64,000 bases of DNA from Prorocentrum cordatum (GCA_963575745.1 CAUYUJ010005725.1:65001-129000), one strand, 5' to 3'. Counted from the stretch's first letter, positions 22,091-32,673 are shown. A program made the numbers and translations. Notes: a model not told the origin generated them from the sequence alone.

Positions 22091-22117
22091 CGCCCTCCTG
22101 GCTTGGCCAGGAGGGCG
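22091..22117. repeat. Perfect 12-bp stem hairpin ending the (TATG)n array
   Basis: CGCCCTCCTGGC, loop TTG, then the exact reverse complement. The array stops at the first base of the stem. With one or two mismatches the pairing extends into TGTA and TACA on either side. Confidence 0.85.
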
Positions 22118-22376
22118 TTTACATCGCTCCTGGACCAGGGGATGGGCCTGGCCATGACTGTATGTACCCAGACGTGCGATGTCTTGACTGCTTCACTACG
22201 CGGTCCCCGGAAGTTCCGACCCTTCCCCAGGGCTGGCTTTTCCTCCCGAGTCTTTCTTTGACGGCCCCGAGGCCCGCCGAGGGCCCCTGGAGGCCGAAAA
22301 CTGATAGAAACCGTCTGTCGTGCTTCCTTCCACGGCGCGAGCACGTCTGGGTATCAACCTCTTGGGGAGAGCAAAA

Positions 22377-22517
22377 GGTACCGATACCGCTGCTCCCCGG
22401 ACCTCTCCCGGGGTGCGTTCTGACCAGAACTTCGAGGCGAGTCCAGCGGTGGTGACGGGAGCCTCCTGGGAGGCCCAAAAAATGGGAAAACAAGGGAAGG
22501 GTAGCGGTATGGGTACC
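22377..22517 (+). mobile_element. Element M2, copy 2 (full length, 141 bp)
   Basis: Begins GGTACCGATACCGCT and ends AGCGGTATGGGTACC, inverted over about 16 bp. The interior has GGGGTGCGTTCTGACCAGAA and GGTGACGGGAGCCTCC. A second partial terminus lies at about 22539-22563. It lies about 80 bases downstream, in the minus sense, of the P-loop exon candidate. Copies at 30679 and 51531 are also exactly 141 bp. The minus frame is open throughout (VPIPLPFPCF, then TPGEVRGAAVSVP). Confidence 0.8.
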
Positions 22518-22594
22518 TTCCCCTCGGTATGAGTACTTCGAGGGAATCCAGCGGTATGGGTACCCTTCCCTCCCCTGAGCCTCCCCGCCCGATC

Positions 22595-22678
22595 CTGCAC
22601 GACGTGCGCCAGCACGGCCCGCGCCGCCAGCGAGCGGCCCGAGCCGGGGCCGCCCACGAGCAGCAGCCGGCCGCGCTC
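22595..22678 (-). CDS. Candidate internal exon with a P-loop (Walker A)
   Basis: An 84-bp, 28-codon minus-strand candidate encoding RLLLVGGPGSGRSLAARAVL and following residues. GGPGSGRS fits the nucleotide-binding P-loop pattern GxxxxGx[ST], with Arg replacing the usual Lys, which would weaken or abolish binding unless the protein is divergent. Upstream is CCGCAG (22684-22679). Downstream the boundary is CAG then GATC, so the 5' splice site would be a GA type, or lies slightly further on. Every codon but one or two ends in G or C. An AAA+ or other P-loop NTPase is possible; the family cannot be decided from one exon. Confidence 0.4.
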
Positions 22679-22844
22679 CTGCGGCCCGCCGGGCCGCCAG
22701 CAACGCGCCGCCCGCCCGCCGTGCCGCCGTCGTGCCGCCCGCCGTGCCGCGCGCAGAGGCCGCCGGACAATGAGGCCCGATCGAGGCAACGAGAACGTCA
22801 CGGCGGGAGGCCTGTCTCGACCCTCAAACAAGAGACCCTTTCTG

Positions 22845-22945
22845 CTTCCTCCTCCTCCTCCTCCTTCTCCTCCTCCTCCTCCCCATTCCTCCTTTTCCTC
22901 CTCCTCCTCCTCCTCCTCCTCCTCCTCCTCCTCCTCCTTCCTCCT
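22845..22945. repeat. (CTC)n microsatellite
   Basis: CTC triplets with a few TTC interruptions. Nothing gene-like is seen between here and 23167. Confidence 0.93.
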
Positions 22946-23167
22946 CCTCCATCATTCCCCAATCTTCCTCCGCAATCCTCCTCCACCCTGAGGTCCAGGC
23001 GTTGCATTTGATCCGCGCCGGGCGATTTCGCGCCCCGCGCCGGGCCGCGGGGCCCTGACGGACCGATGCGGCTCGAAAGAAGGTGCAGCAAGAGGGGGTC
23101 TGGGGTTCCAGGTCGTGAGTTGTTCTACGCTGTTACCACTTGTCTCGCAACGTCGGATCTCAGGGGA

Positions 23168-23316
23168 CCGCCGCCACCGAGAACCCATCGGCAGGGTACC
23201 GATGCCTGGGCGGTGGCACGCCTGGGCGCAACTGTAGACCTGTACTGGGTGGCGATCGGGCGTGACACCGCCCAGGGGTCGGCCCCCACCCCGTTGGGTT
23301 CTCGGTGGCGGTGGTC
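23168..23316. mobile_element. Foldback element with arms of about 50 bp
   Basis: The left terminus CCGCCACCGAGAACCCATCG is inverted at about 23291-23315. Pairing resumes inside: CCTGGGCGGTGGCACGCC on the left against GGCGTGACACCGCCCAGG on the right. The loop is about 25-30 bp. Single copy in this window; probably a MITE. Confidence 0.8.
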
Positions 23317-23479
23317 CACGCTTGTCCTCTGACGCACGCCACCCGGCCGCCTGGCCGCCAGTCCCTGGCTGCAGACAGCGATCGCTTTTTCATGGTTGCA
23401 CCTGACATGGGCCAGGGCTGGCGGCGGGCGTGTGCTGGCTGCCGAGTCTGGGACACATAGGAGCCCGCTTCGGACCCCC

Positions 23480-24070
23480 CTGGACACCAGTACAGCGGCG
23501 AAAGTCGCGCGCCTGGCAGCGCCCATGGAGAATCCGCGTGTGTCACCACCCCGCTGGACCCCACCCCTCAGGGGCGCATGGACACGACGGCAGCTGCACG
23601 CCCAGCGGCATCCAGGGAGGGCGAGGTCCCCGCGTGGCTCTGCATGACCGCTCCGCTGGATCCCCGAGGGGTGCCAAAGCGCCGCGACGGCGGCACGCCT
23701 GGCAGCGTCCAGGGAGGCGAGGTTCCCTTTTGGTCTGCATCAGCGTGCACCGCTGTGCCGCCCCCCCCCCCCAGCGGGCGAGGGAGAGTGGCGAGAGCTG
23801 CGCGCCTGGCATTCGGTCGGGCATGTCCTCCTACGGGCAAATTTCGGAGGAAGAGTGAAACATACTCCAACAATGTTCCCAAACTGCTCTAACATAGTCA
23901 AACAATCGTTTCCAGACTAATTTGTAAGTACTCTTGAATCTACTCCTCCTGTGGAGGGACGTGCCCGACTTCTGCCTGGCAGCGCCCAGGGACGGGCGAG
24001 CTCCCACTTGCCTCTGCGCACGCGGCGGCGGCGGCACGCGCGGCGGCACCCAGGGAGGGCGCTGGAAAGC
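23480..24070. repeat. Degenerate tandem repeat, unit about 100 bp
   Basis: Words such as CCTGGCAGCG, CCAGGGAGGGCGAGGTCCC and TCTGCATCAGCG or TCTGCGCACG recur four or five times at about 100-bp spacing. No coding signal. Confidence 0.5.
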
Positions 24071-24139
24071 GGGAGGAGGCGAGCGCTGGAAGGAGGAAGC
24101 CGCGGAGGAAGCGGGAGGCGCCGAGGGGAGCCGGAGGGG

Positions 24140-24340
24140 AGGAGGGGGAGGAGGAGGAGGAGGAGGAGGAGGAGGAGAAGGAGGAGGAGGAGGAGGAGGA
24201 GGAGGAGGAGGAGGAGGAAGGAGGAGGAGGAGGAGGGAGGAGCCGGAGGGGAGGAGGAGGAGGAGGAGGAGGAGGAGGAGGAGGAGGAGGAGGAGGAGGA
24301 GGTGGAGAAGGAGGAGGAGGAGGAGGAGGAGGAGGGAGGC
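24140..24340. repeat. (GGA)n microsatellite
   Basis: About 200 bp of almost pure GGA. Predicted poly-Gly, poly-Glu and poly-Pro proteins here are artefacts. Confidence 0.97.
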
Positions 24341-24376
24341 ACGGGGGGCACGAAAGGGTAGGATGGCAAAGGGTAG

Positions 24377-24510
24377 GGGTAGAGAATCGGCTCACGCAGC
24401 TGGTCTTCCTGGCGCCTCCTGGCGCGCTGGGAGGCGCCCAGGTATCGAGGACTGGGCCCTGCGGCAGGGCCGAAACCAGCGGCACGCAGCAAATTTCGTT
24501 CCCCCCCCCC
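24377..24510 (+). mobile_element. Element M6, copy 2
   Basis: Same ordered blocks as 11210-11338 (GGCTCACGCAGCTGG, GGCGCCTCCTGGCG, GTATCGAGGACTGGGCCC, GGGCCGAAACCAGC), ending in a C-tract. Same orientation as copy 1. Confidence 0.6.
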
Positions 24511-25287
24511 CCTCTCCCTGACCCCCTCTCGTCCGGCCTGAAAGGCGCAGGGTTGAGGAGGCGCGGGGGCAGGGTGCGAGGAGCCGCGGCGCCCCCTCCA
24601 GAGCCGGATCCCGACAGACGACTCCCTGCGCCTCCACCTCGTTTCCTCATGTCTGAAAAGGGCCCAGGGACACGCAAGTAAGTAAACACGAATCCCAGGA
24701 TCCCTATAATATATTATCATTGGTTTTCTGGTGTTTCATCTTCCTCGCCACTTCCCATATTGTCCTAGATTGTCCTGGGAATCCAGGATGATTAGTGTCT
24801 GTGCTTGTTTCCTTTCTGAACCTCCTCCCCATACGGCGAAGCCAGGACGGGAAACAACATCGGACAGAGATACATCGGGGATCTCTGGCATCCCGGGGAC
24901 CTGGAGGATGCACCAAGCGTCGCGGCCTTCTCTTATGTTACATCCTCGTAGGACCTTCTCTGTTCCGTCGCGGCCCTATCCGTGTCGAATCCGTGCCGAA
25001 ATCCACGCCAAATCCGCGTCGAGTCCGCATCGAGCCCGCGTAGTAGGCACAAGAGAAGACACAAATGTTGGGGACAGGCGAGGTCTCCCGAAGATGCAAC
25101 GAACCTTCTCCTCAGAGCGTTCCGACACGTTTTGTCCCAATCCTAGCCCGTCCAATCCTGCCTTTCCCGAGGTCTCTGGGGGTCTCCCGGTGTCTCCGCA
25201 GGCCCGGACACACATTCCTGGAACCAGGGGAGGGACACGTCTAAAGACATGCATCCTCGAATCTCGACCCGTGACCCTCGAGCTCCC
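24511..25287. other. No gene recognised
   Basis: Unique, moderately GC-rich sequence. Short repeated TCGAATCCGTGCCGAAATCC-type words occur at about 24985-25040. Confidence 0.35.
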
Positions 25288-25355
25288 CCCTCCTCCTCCT
25301 CCTCCTCCTCCTCCTCCTCCTCCTCCTCCTCCTCCTTCTCCTCCTCCTCCTCCTC
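25288..25355. repeat. (CTC)n microsatellite
   Basis: About 22 CTC triplets with one TTC interruption. Confidence 0.95.
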
Positions 25356-25870
25356 CCCATTTGATCTCTCCTGAAGGACATCTGTTGGGACAGTTTGAAT
25401 GAAGGTCCTAATAGGACTGTGGACAGCATCCTAAACAAGAAGCGCTCCATGACAGATGCCCGTGCTTAGATTTCTCACCCTGAAGAGTCTGGGGAGCGCC
25501 TCCGCCTCTCAGCCGAGGAAGAGACGCCAACTCCTCGACCACTCGGAGGCGAAGCTGCTTCTGGAAGGTCCCCTGTGTCCCCCTCCCTGCCCCTCCCCCG
25601 CTCTCCCACCGCCCCCTCCCCTTGGAAGAGGGCCACTTGAGACAACGGCTGGTTTCCCGCGCGGCCCCCCAGATCCGCTCCACGTCGGTCCCCGGCCCCT
25701 CCTCCCAGGCTGGCCCGGCCTGAGATCCGCTTCTCGATGCGGATATCCAGCCGTGGCGACGAGAAGGTCCCCGGGAGGCCGCAGGAGGCCGCACCACGCC
25801 AGGGAGGGACCCCGCTGCCTGGGCTGGCCCTCCTCCGATCCATCCCTCTGGCGCAGGGCTCCTCGAGCAC

Positions 25871-25977
25871 CTGCGCGACCGCGCCCCAGTGCGGCAGCGG
25901 CGCGGGCTCCATCCCGCCCGCCACCTCCAGCCGCACCGTGTCCTCGAGCACCGAGTGCTTGTCCTCCCCGCGCGAGG
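25871..25977 (-). CDS. Candidate internal exon, unknown protein
   Basis: Minus-strand candidate of 107 bp: two bases plus 35 codons, reading SRGEDKHSVLEDTVRLEVAG onward to PLPHWGAVAQ. All codons but one end in G or C. It ends CAG followed by GTGCTC at 25870-25865, a plausible 5' splice site. The 3' splice site could be at 25979-25978, or at 25965-25964 giving a 93-bp exon. Family not recognised. Confidence 0.35.
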
Positions 25978-26580
25978 CTCCGAGCGCGCGGCAGGCGGGG
26001 GGGGCAGGAGGAGAGCGGGGAGGGGAGGACGGAGGAAGCAGTGCGCCACGCGTTCGATCGTGGACCCTTCGTCACCCCTCGGCCTGGGGCGGTCTCTTCT
26101 GACGGCCTGTGGCGGTCTTTGGTGGCGGTCTTCTGCGGTTTCTGGCGGTTTTCGGCGCGAAAGTTGGCTGGACGCGTTCAACAAAGGGTCCATGATTGAA
26201 CGCCTAGAATTCGTACACATGAGGCGCTCCAGAGATGGCCCTGGCTTTGGAGGCATCGAAAGCCCTGAAGTATCTTTCTGGCGGAAGGCGGGATAATTGA
26301 AAGAGGCCCCCCGAGAGATGACACCATGTTAGATTCCGGGTTTCTGGAACGAGCCAAGCTTGAGCACACATACGCACATCTACACAACAACACATCTCTA
26401 GCTACGTAAGAACGCATGTATATGTTCGTGTATGCATATGCGATCTAACTCTCTGATATGCAAAGATGCATCCGCTCGGCTGTATACAAGCACCCGTATT
26501 AAGAAACTTAGCAATATTGGCAAGGATAATGGCAATATTAACCATAAGCATCTGGCTTATACAGCCAACGTCAATACTAA
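25978..26580. other. No gene recognised
   Basis: GC-rich then AT-richer unique sequence. Repeated GGCGGTCTTNNGCGGT words at about 26095-26150. Confidence 0.35.
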
Positions 26581-26607
26581 CTAGAACAGCACGCGCTTCT
26601 GTTCTAG
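26581..26607. repeat. Hairpin of the CTAGAAC-GCGCTT type, copy 2
   Basis: CTAGAACAG and CTGTTCTAG form a perfect 9-bp stem around CACGCGCTT. Same outer CTAGAAC/GTTCTAG and inner CGCGCTT as the hairpins at 19517 and 41590. Confidence 0.65.
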
Positions 26608-26689
26608 CCATATCAATCAGCGTATGGGTACACCCACCACCACCACCACCACCACGATCACCGCATGGAGCACCTGCACAATCGTGAGC

Positions 26690-27425
26690 TTCCATATTTG
26701 AATAGAGTCACTTCGCCTACTTCAACACATCCTTCACACGGATGGTGCCTTCAAGGAGCTCCACCTACGGCCCCCTGCCCATTTCGGCACACCCCTCACA
26801 GTAATCGTGCCCTACAAGGAGCTCCACTCTCGACCCGAGAGAGAAGAGTCGCATGGTGGCACACCCGTCACGCGGATCATTATATCCCGCAAGTAACTCC
26901 ACTTAGGGCACCAGAGGGAAGCTTCGCAGAGCTTCGCCCCGCTCACTTCAGTACACCTCTCACACGGATCGTGCCCCGCAGGGAGTTCCACCTACGGCCC
27001 CAGGCACAAGGTTCGCATCCCGCCCACCGCCTGCCTCGGCACGCCTCTCACACTGATCATGCCCCATAAGGAGCTGCACCAACGGCCACATGGACGAGGT
27101 TATCATAGCGCCTCCCCCCCGCTCACTGTGGCACACCCATGACGCAAATCGCGCCCCACAGGGAGCACCACACCCCGCCCTCGAGACAAGCGTAAATCTT
27201 CCCCCCGCCCATATCGGCTCACCATGCACGCGAATCGTGCTCTGAAGGAGCACCACATATGGCACCATTGGGCAACTTCGCGTCTCCCCCCGCCCATTTC
27301 GGCACATGCTTAACGGGTCGTGCCCCACGGGGAGCTCCACCTGCGGCCTCAGTGGGCGTGTTCACACGGGCGTGCCCGGATTGCGGCACCCCTCTGATGC
27401 GGATCGTGCCCCACATGTAAATCAG
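26690..27425 (-). repeat. Tandem array, unit about 90 bp, same family as 62960-64000
   Basis: Recurring GGAGCTCCACC, CGGCACACCCCTCAC and GATCGTGCCCCAC motifs at spacings of about 66-92 bases (near 26753, 26819, 26893, 26981, 27069, 27161, 27247, 27331). The reverse complement of these motifs builds the array at 62960-64000. A short (CAC)n run lies just before, at 26634-26654. Units are strongly diverged, so this array seems old. Confidence 0.75.
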
Positions 27426-27689
27426 CGCGCCTGCGCCGCACGCTTGCTCCGCAGCAGCCCCTTATCAGCTCTGTCCCGCGGCGCGCAATATCTGAAGATA
27501 GGGCCGCGCCCTGCGCTACACGTGACTGAATCGGGTTGGATCTGTCGCCAAGCCAATTGCTTGCTTGTCTATTGCTATGGCTTCGGCCCGTACCGTCACC
27601 GTGCCTGAGTTTTGCGCCAGAGGCTTCTGGAATACCTATACTCATGGGTCTCTTGGCATGCTTCAGGGGCGCCTTGTGGAGCGAAATTT

Positions 27690-27930
27690 GAAACTTCTTG
27701 GGACCTCTTGGGGGCCTGATAGCGGCCTCGGGGACAAACTTGGGGCGGAGAGCTCGACATGTCAATTGGAGTCCCGCCTCTTCGACCCCTCTTTGGGGAG
27801 CCATCTTGGGCAATATTGGGCGCCTCTTGGGCCGTCTTGGGGCTCTTTTGGGCCGTCCTGGGAGCCTCTTGGGGGATATTGGGCCGTTTTGGGGCGATCT
27901 TGGGGGCCTCTGGGACGCCTTGGACGCTGT
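27690..27930. repeat. CTTGGGGCC-type degenerate minisatellite, block 2
   Basis: Same vocabulary as 20266-20830 (CCTCTTGGGCCGTC, TTTTGGGGCGATCTTGGGGG), same strand. 27426-27689 holds nothing recognisable. Confidence 0.7.
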
Positions 27931-28664
27931 TAAGACCCAAGGAGCGAATATGCCAAAGGAATGGGGCAATATTGACGTCCTGGGGCACTCTCGGGGAATA
28001 TTTGTTTCGACCGAAAACGCTCCACCGCAAACACTCCGACACACTGAATCCGTCCGAGCCCGCGTGAGTACGCCCGTCGGCCCTTGCAGGCAGCAAACGC
28101 ACAATTATCCCTCACAGGTAGTGCCAAAACGAAGGGTTGAAGGAAAGAGGGGGCCCATGACGTTACTTAGGGCAACGACGTGTCGTCGCACTGAACGTTT
28201 GCAAAGCGATCACCATCGGGCTCCTGAGAGCTACGCGGCGCATCCATGAGCAGCCAGCATTCAGCGCGGAAGCACAGCACGACAAATTCAACAACTGAGC
28301 GATGTCCCGACCAGGAGGTTAACCCCTAAGGATGGTTAGTTTTGCCCCGCCCCCCCCCCCCATGTGGCTACTGGCAAGGACTTCCCACTGCTTGGGGGGG
28401 GCCTAAAGACCAGTCAGGGCCGGGATCAGCTGTCGCCTCTCGTCCGGGCCATGTCTCACACAGCCAGGCAGCAGCAAGTCTCGCTCCTGCGCCCACGGCA
28501 CAAGCGACCAGCGCTTCTTCCTCCCCGCGCGCGGGCAGCGAGAGGGGCAGCGCAGGAGGCGCAGAGGAGGCGGCCCACTGGAGAAAAGGCGACCACCCGA
28601 GCAGGCCAGAGCACGTGCAGCAGTCAGGGCCAGGATTGAAAAGGAACAGCCAGCCCTTCCGTCT
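27931..28664. other. No gene recognised
   Basis: Unique sequence with C-tracts. No supportable coding frame. Confidence 0.35.
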
Positions 28665-28794
28665 CGTCGCTTTTCCGTCTGGCCCCGCTCGCCTCGTCGT
28701 CGTCAGGCGTTCCCTCGCACGCCGCCGCGACACAGGTCAGGGCCGCCGCGCTGGCCACGGCAAAGGCGACGCAGAACCAACGCTGCGCCTGCAT
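28665..28794 (-). CDS. Candidate first exon with signal peptide
   Basis: The minus-strand ATG at 28794-28792 begins MQAQRWFCVAFAVASAAALT followed by CVAAACEG, a textbook signal peptide (basic residue, hydrophobic Ala/Val core, small residues before a likely cleavage), then an acidic stretch TPDDDEASG. Codons are strongly G/C-ending. CAAACCAG at about 28838-28831 could serve as a trans- or cis-splice acceptor 36 bases before the ATG. The 3' boundary is not resolved, so the end given is approximate. The mature protein and its function are unknown. Confidence 0.4.
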
Positions 28795-29632
28795 GTTGGA
28801 CACCTCCTCCTCCCGCTTCGCCCCCAACGAGCCTGGTTTGTCCAGCGATGTGGAGCACGTCCGCCCAGCGGGCGCCGCTTCCCCGAACGTCCTGACGAAG
28901 CACTGGCGACTGCTAGTCGATGGATGCTCGCTCCCGCCGAAGCTCATCGATCGATCGTCGGGGATCGATGCTCCATCGATGCCTCGAGGCACCTCGCGCC
29001 ACGCCCGCCGGGCTCCTCCGTGACCTGGTCGTAGGCCCACGCCTCCGCCGAGCAGGTGCGCCGGAGGTACGTGCCCGGCCCAAGGCCTGGCGGGGGAGAG
29101 CGAACGTGAAGCGAGAGAGAAGGAGACAACGTATGACGTGTTTTCTCCTTCTGACGGTGATGTCCGGAGGCCGGGCCAGGGCGTAGGTCTGCAGCGATCG
29201 CACCCCAGGATTCTCCTCCGGCCCGGGCCAAGGTCACACGTGCACTTCTGCCTCCCTCTGCGCTAATCCTGCCTTCCCTACACGGCGACCCCCCGACGAA
29301 CGTTCAAAGTCGATTGAATCACATCCCTTGCGCCTAGGCGCGAACCAAGAGAGCGAAGGAGGGAGGACTGCGGCACAGAGTGCGAAGTGGCCGGCTCCAG
29401 GAGAGCGAGAGTGGGCGAAGCACAAGAGGCAGAGGGCGCCCGCCAGGGGCAGGCGGGCGGCGGCGGAGCGGGGCTTGGGGCACAGAGGAGGAGAACAGCG
29501 GGACCGCCCCTGCTCGGACAGAGGCAGAGGGAGGAGCGGAGGGAGGAGCGGGAGTGGAGGAGGCGGGGGCGGAGAGGGAGGACGAGAGAGGAGAGGGGCC
29601 ATCACATCTACCGGCATGGTCTCCCAAGGAAT
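28795..29632. other. No gene recognised
   Basis: Contains CGATCGATCG-type palindromes at about 28935-28985 and a purine-rich stretch at 29340-29600. No coding frame supported. Confidence 0.35.
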
Positions 29633-29858
29633 TACGGTCAGGATGTCCTGCACAGCGTGTCGCGGCGGCGGCCCTGGCGACACGCTATGGCTATGCCTTG
29701 CAAAGTGGATGGCGTGCCGCTCCGCTCCGCGGGGCGGGAGGCTCTGAAAGGCGCGGGACGTTGACGCTCGGGAACGGGGACGTGGATATCGTGTCGCTCC
29801 GAGGCGCGGTGGGCCAGAACCGGCGGAGCGACACGCTATCCAAAAATTCCCAACTGTA
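29633..29858 (+). mobile_element. Element M1, copy 3 (226 bp)
   Basis: Left TACGGTCAGGATGTCCTG, then CAGCGTGTCGC; right GAGCGACACGCTATCC, ending at CAACTGTA. The internal GGCGTGCCGCTCCGCTCCGC core is present. The longest copy, carrying both termini. Confidence 0.75.
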
Positions 29859-30678
29859 CTTCGACCGTGAGACCGTGTCCACCCCTCCCCTCCCTGGAAC
29901 GCCCTGAGGCCGGCTAGACGCCCAGGAGCCCCCTCCCCCCACGACTGACCGCCATACACCGCAATGGTCACCCAAAGGCGGCAATCCAATTTACAAAATG
30001 CCCCCGAGACGTCAAAATTATGTGGCCTCGCACTGCTCCTGCACATGCTTACCGTCTTACACGCTCCAGCTCCGGATACCTCCGAGACGAGCCTTGGATG
30101 CTCCAAGAAGGCCAAGACGGGCCAAGATGACTGCAGAGATCGCCCCATGATGTCTCTACGATGGCCCCCAGAGTTGGTCTCTGACACCGCTTGGATCGTT
30201 CAACCTTGAACGATCGGCGGCCTTTTGATCGTCAGACCCTTCTATATTGGCTGCTTCTGGGCAACGGCGGCGCTCAATCTTGAACGCCCGCGGCGGGGAC
30301 ACCATCGCGTCGACACGACGCGAACCTGACCGTAATGTCCTGCATCGCGCAGCGGAGAGGAGGGGGGGTGCGATGATGCGGACAAGACTTGTACCAATAT
30401 CCAAATCCACTGCATCTAGGAATTTCGGGATCCCTTCCCCAGAAACCAGAAGGCGCAGCGGATATGGACAAACATCGGATCCCCAGAGGCTAGACTCCTC
30501 TACATACCCACTGCGCCTCGGCCTTTTGTTGCCCGTTTCCAAGAGAGCCCAAGACGCAACGGATAAGGATCCAAGTCTTGCCCGCAGACGAGGAGGCTCC
30601 CCCTCCTCATCCTCCTCCGCCTCCTCTTCCTTCTGCTCCACCGCGTCCTGCCCCTCCTTCTCCTTGTGGAAACCGAAA
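29859..30678. other. No gene recognised
   Basis: Unique sequence. TTGAACGCCCGCG near 30278 recurs near 37567, a small dispersed repeat. No coding frame supported. Confidence 0.35.
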
Positions 30679-30819
30679 GGTACCGATACCGCTACTCCCC
30701 GAACCTCTCCTGGGGTGCGTTCTGACTAGAATTCCGAGGCGAATCAAGTGGTGGCGACGAGGGCCTCCGAGGGGACCACAAAAAGGGAAAACGAGGGGAA
30801 GGGTAGAGGTATGGGTTCC
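30679..30819 (+). mobile_element. Element M2, copy 3 (full length, 141 bp)
   Basis: GGTACCGATACCGCTACTCC at the left; AGAGGTATGGGTTCC at the right; interior GGTGCGTTCTGACTAGAATT. Followed by a CTC-rich tract. Confidence 0.8.
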
Positions 30820-30839
30820 TCCTCTGACTCCTGCTCCTC

Positions 30840-31118
30840 CTCCCCCCCCTTCTCCTGCCCCTCCTCCTGCTCCTCCTCCTCCTCCTCCTCCTCGTCGTCG
30901 TCCTCGTCTTCGGGATCGGCGGCACCCGCCGCAAAGCCTTCACAAAAGCCTGCCCGCAGCCGCGAGGAGAGGAAGGGGCCCGCCCGCCGTCGGCGGCGTG
31001 TGCTCGCGGAGGGCAGAGTGGCCCGCGCGTGCCGACGACAAGGACGACGACGACGACGGCGGCGGCGACGACGACGACGACGGCGAAGACGACGACCACG
31101 ACGACAACGACGACAACC

Positions 31119-31167
<49 letters not shown>

Positions 31168-31169
31168 TC

Positions 31170-31205
<36 letters not shown>
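30840..31205. repeat. (CTC)n then (GAC)n microsatellites
   Basis: CTC/TCC triplets lie at about 30836-30895 and GAC triplets at about 31030-31205, separated by roughly 130 bp of unique GC-rich sequence. Confidence 0.93.
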
Positions 31206-31207
<2 letters not shown>

Positions 31208-31267
31208 TCGCCACGCGGTGTGGTCACCGCACCGCCAGGGAAACTCCGCCCCCCCTCTCCCCTCCCA

Positions 31268-31540
31268 GCTGACTATCTACTGGACTACCCTTACCCAGCC
31301 CGACGGCCCAGATTTCGCGTTGGAGGGGGGTGCAGGTTCCACACATGTTCTTGCAATGTGTTCCCCGACGCCCTCCCCCACTGGGCATGTAGAGCACCGA
31401 ACCCAAAGACGCAAGTTTCGGGTTTGGGGGGGGGCGGGTTCCACAGGTGCTTTTTCAATGTTCCCCGACGCCCCCCCCACTGGGAATGGACGGCCGATTG
31501 AGCCTTTGGGTTGGGTTGGGGTGGTTTGGTGGGTGGTGAC
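31268..31540 (+). mobile_element. Element M3, copy 2 (enlarged)
   Basis: The left end CTGACTATCTACTGGACTAC is inverted relative to the right end TGGGGTGGTTTGGTGGGTGG. The interior part containing GTTCCACA and CCCCGACGCCC followed by ACTGGG occurs twice in tandem, explaining the larger size. Confidence 0.7.
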
Positions 31541-31789
31541 CAGCCCTATCCTAAAGAGGGTAGCATAACTTTTCTCGGCGCAAGCGATGTTGGGAGAGGA
31601 ATGAGGAAAGCTGAGGGCACGAGGCGCGGAGAGACCACTGCGATGAGACCTGCGGATGCAAGGACAATGTGATGATGCCTTCGACTTCACTTGCTGTTTC
31701 CATGTCTCCATGTTACTTTGCCCAAACAGCACGAAGTGCTGGCTCATGAGTCTTGGCCCTCTCTCCCCCCGTAGAGGACCCCTCCCTGC

Positions 31790-31945
31790 TCCTCCTCCTC
31801 CTCCTCCTCCTCCTCCTCCTCCCCCTCCTCATGTTCCTCCTCCTCCTCCTCCTCCATCCTCCTCCTCCTCCTCCTCCTCCTCCTCCTCCTCCTCCTCCTC
31901 CTCCTCCCTCCTCCTCCTCCTCCTCCTCCTCCCCCTCCCTCTCCC
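31790..31945. repeat. (CTC)n microsatellite
   Basis: About 155 bp of CTC with a few CTCATG and CCATC interruptions. Confidence 0.95.
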
Positions 31946-32374
31946 CCACATCCACTCTCCGAGGCTTCCCCGCGGCGGGTCCCCGCAGGCTCGTGGAGGC
32001 TCCCGCGCTCCCCCAGCGCTCTCCGCGGAGGTCCTCGGGCCCTGGAGGCCCCCTCGTGGGCCTCCAGAGGCCTCCGGAGGCCTCCAGGAGCTCAGAGTGG
32101 AGCCCCAGACGACGATCAGCCCTGGTCGAGAGCCAGCCTCCCGCTCCCGACCTCCCTTCCAGATCTCGGTGGAGATCGGCCAGCCACCCCACCGAGCCTG
32201 TCCAGTCCCGTCCTGAGCCCAAGACCGGGGTGTGCTCTCTTCTGGCTCGGCCACGGAGGCGTGGGCACCGACGCTGGGCCCCATGCAGGCCTGGCCAGGA
32301 TCGGTGACGGGGGTCCAGAGCTGACGGCTCCGCTGGGCGCCCGGCGCCGCCGAGCTGACCCCGGGCCCCCCCAC

Positions 32375-32496
32375 CGGGGGTGCCGCCCAGCGGAGCCGAG
32401 GGCGCGGCCAGGCTCGTCTGGCGTGCCCACCGCGGCCGCCCCGCACTCGGGCTTCCAGTGCCGCCGGTTGTTGACGAGCCACTTTGGCTCGTGGGC
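32375..32496 (-). CDS. Candidate internal exon, unknown protein
   Basis: Minus-strand candidate of 122 bp after GCGCCAG (32503-32497), reading AHEPKWLVNNRRHWKPECGA onward to GRALGSAGRHP, 40 codons plus two bases, with a GTGGGG 5' splice site at 32374-32369. An alternative GT at about 32430 would shorten it. Strong G/C third-position bias; the composition (Trp, His, Asn, Cys, Lys) is unlike the Arg/Gly/Pro-only frames that GC-rich non-coding DNA produces. Family not recognised. Confidence 0.35.
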
Positions 32497-32524
32497 CTGG
32501 CGCCCGCTGCGGCTCCGAGCGCGT

Positions 32525-32574
32525 GGGCGACGGCGGCGGCGGCGCGACGGCGGAGGCTGCGGCGGTGGCGGGAC

Positions 32575-32673
<99 letters not shown>

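Noticed and set aside
20873-22344. Frames of 230-356 residues rich in Tyr, Met, Cys, His and Thr
   Set aside because: They translate the (TATG)n array; both strands are equally open.
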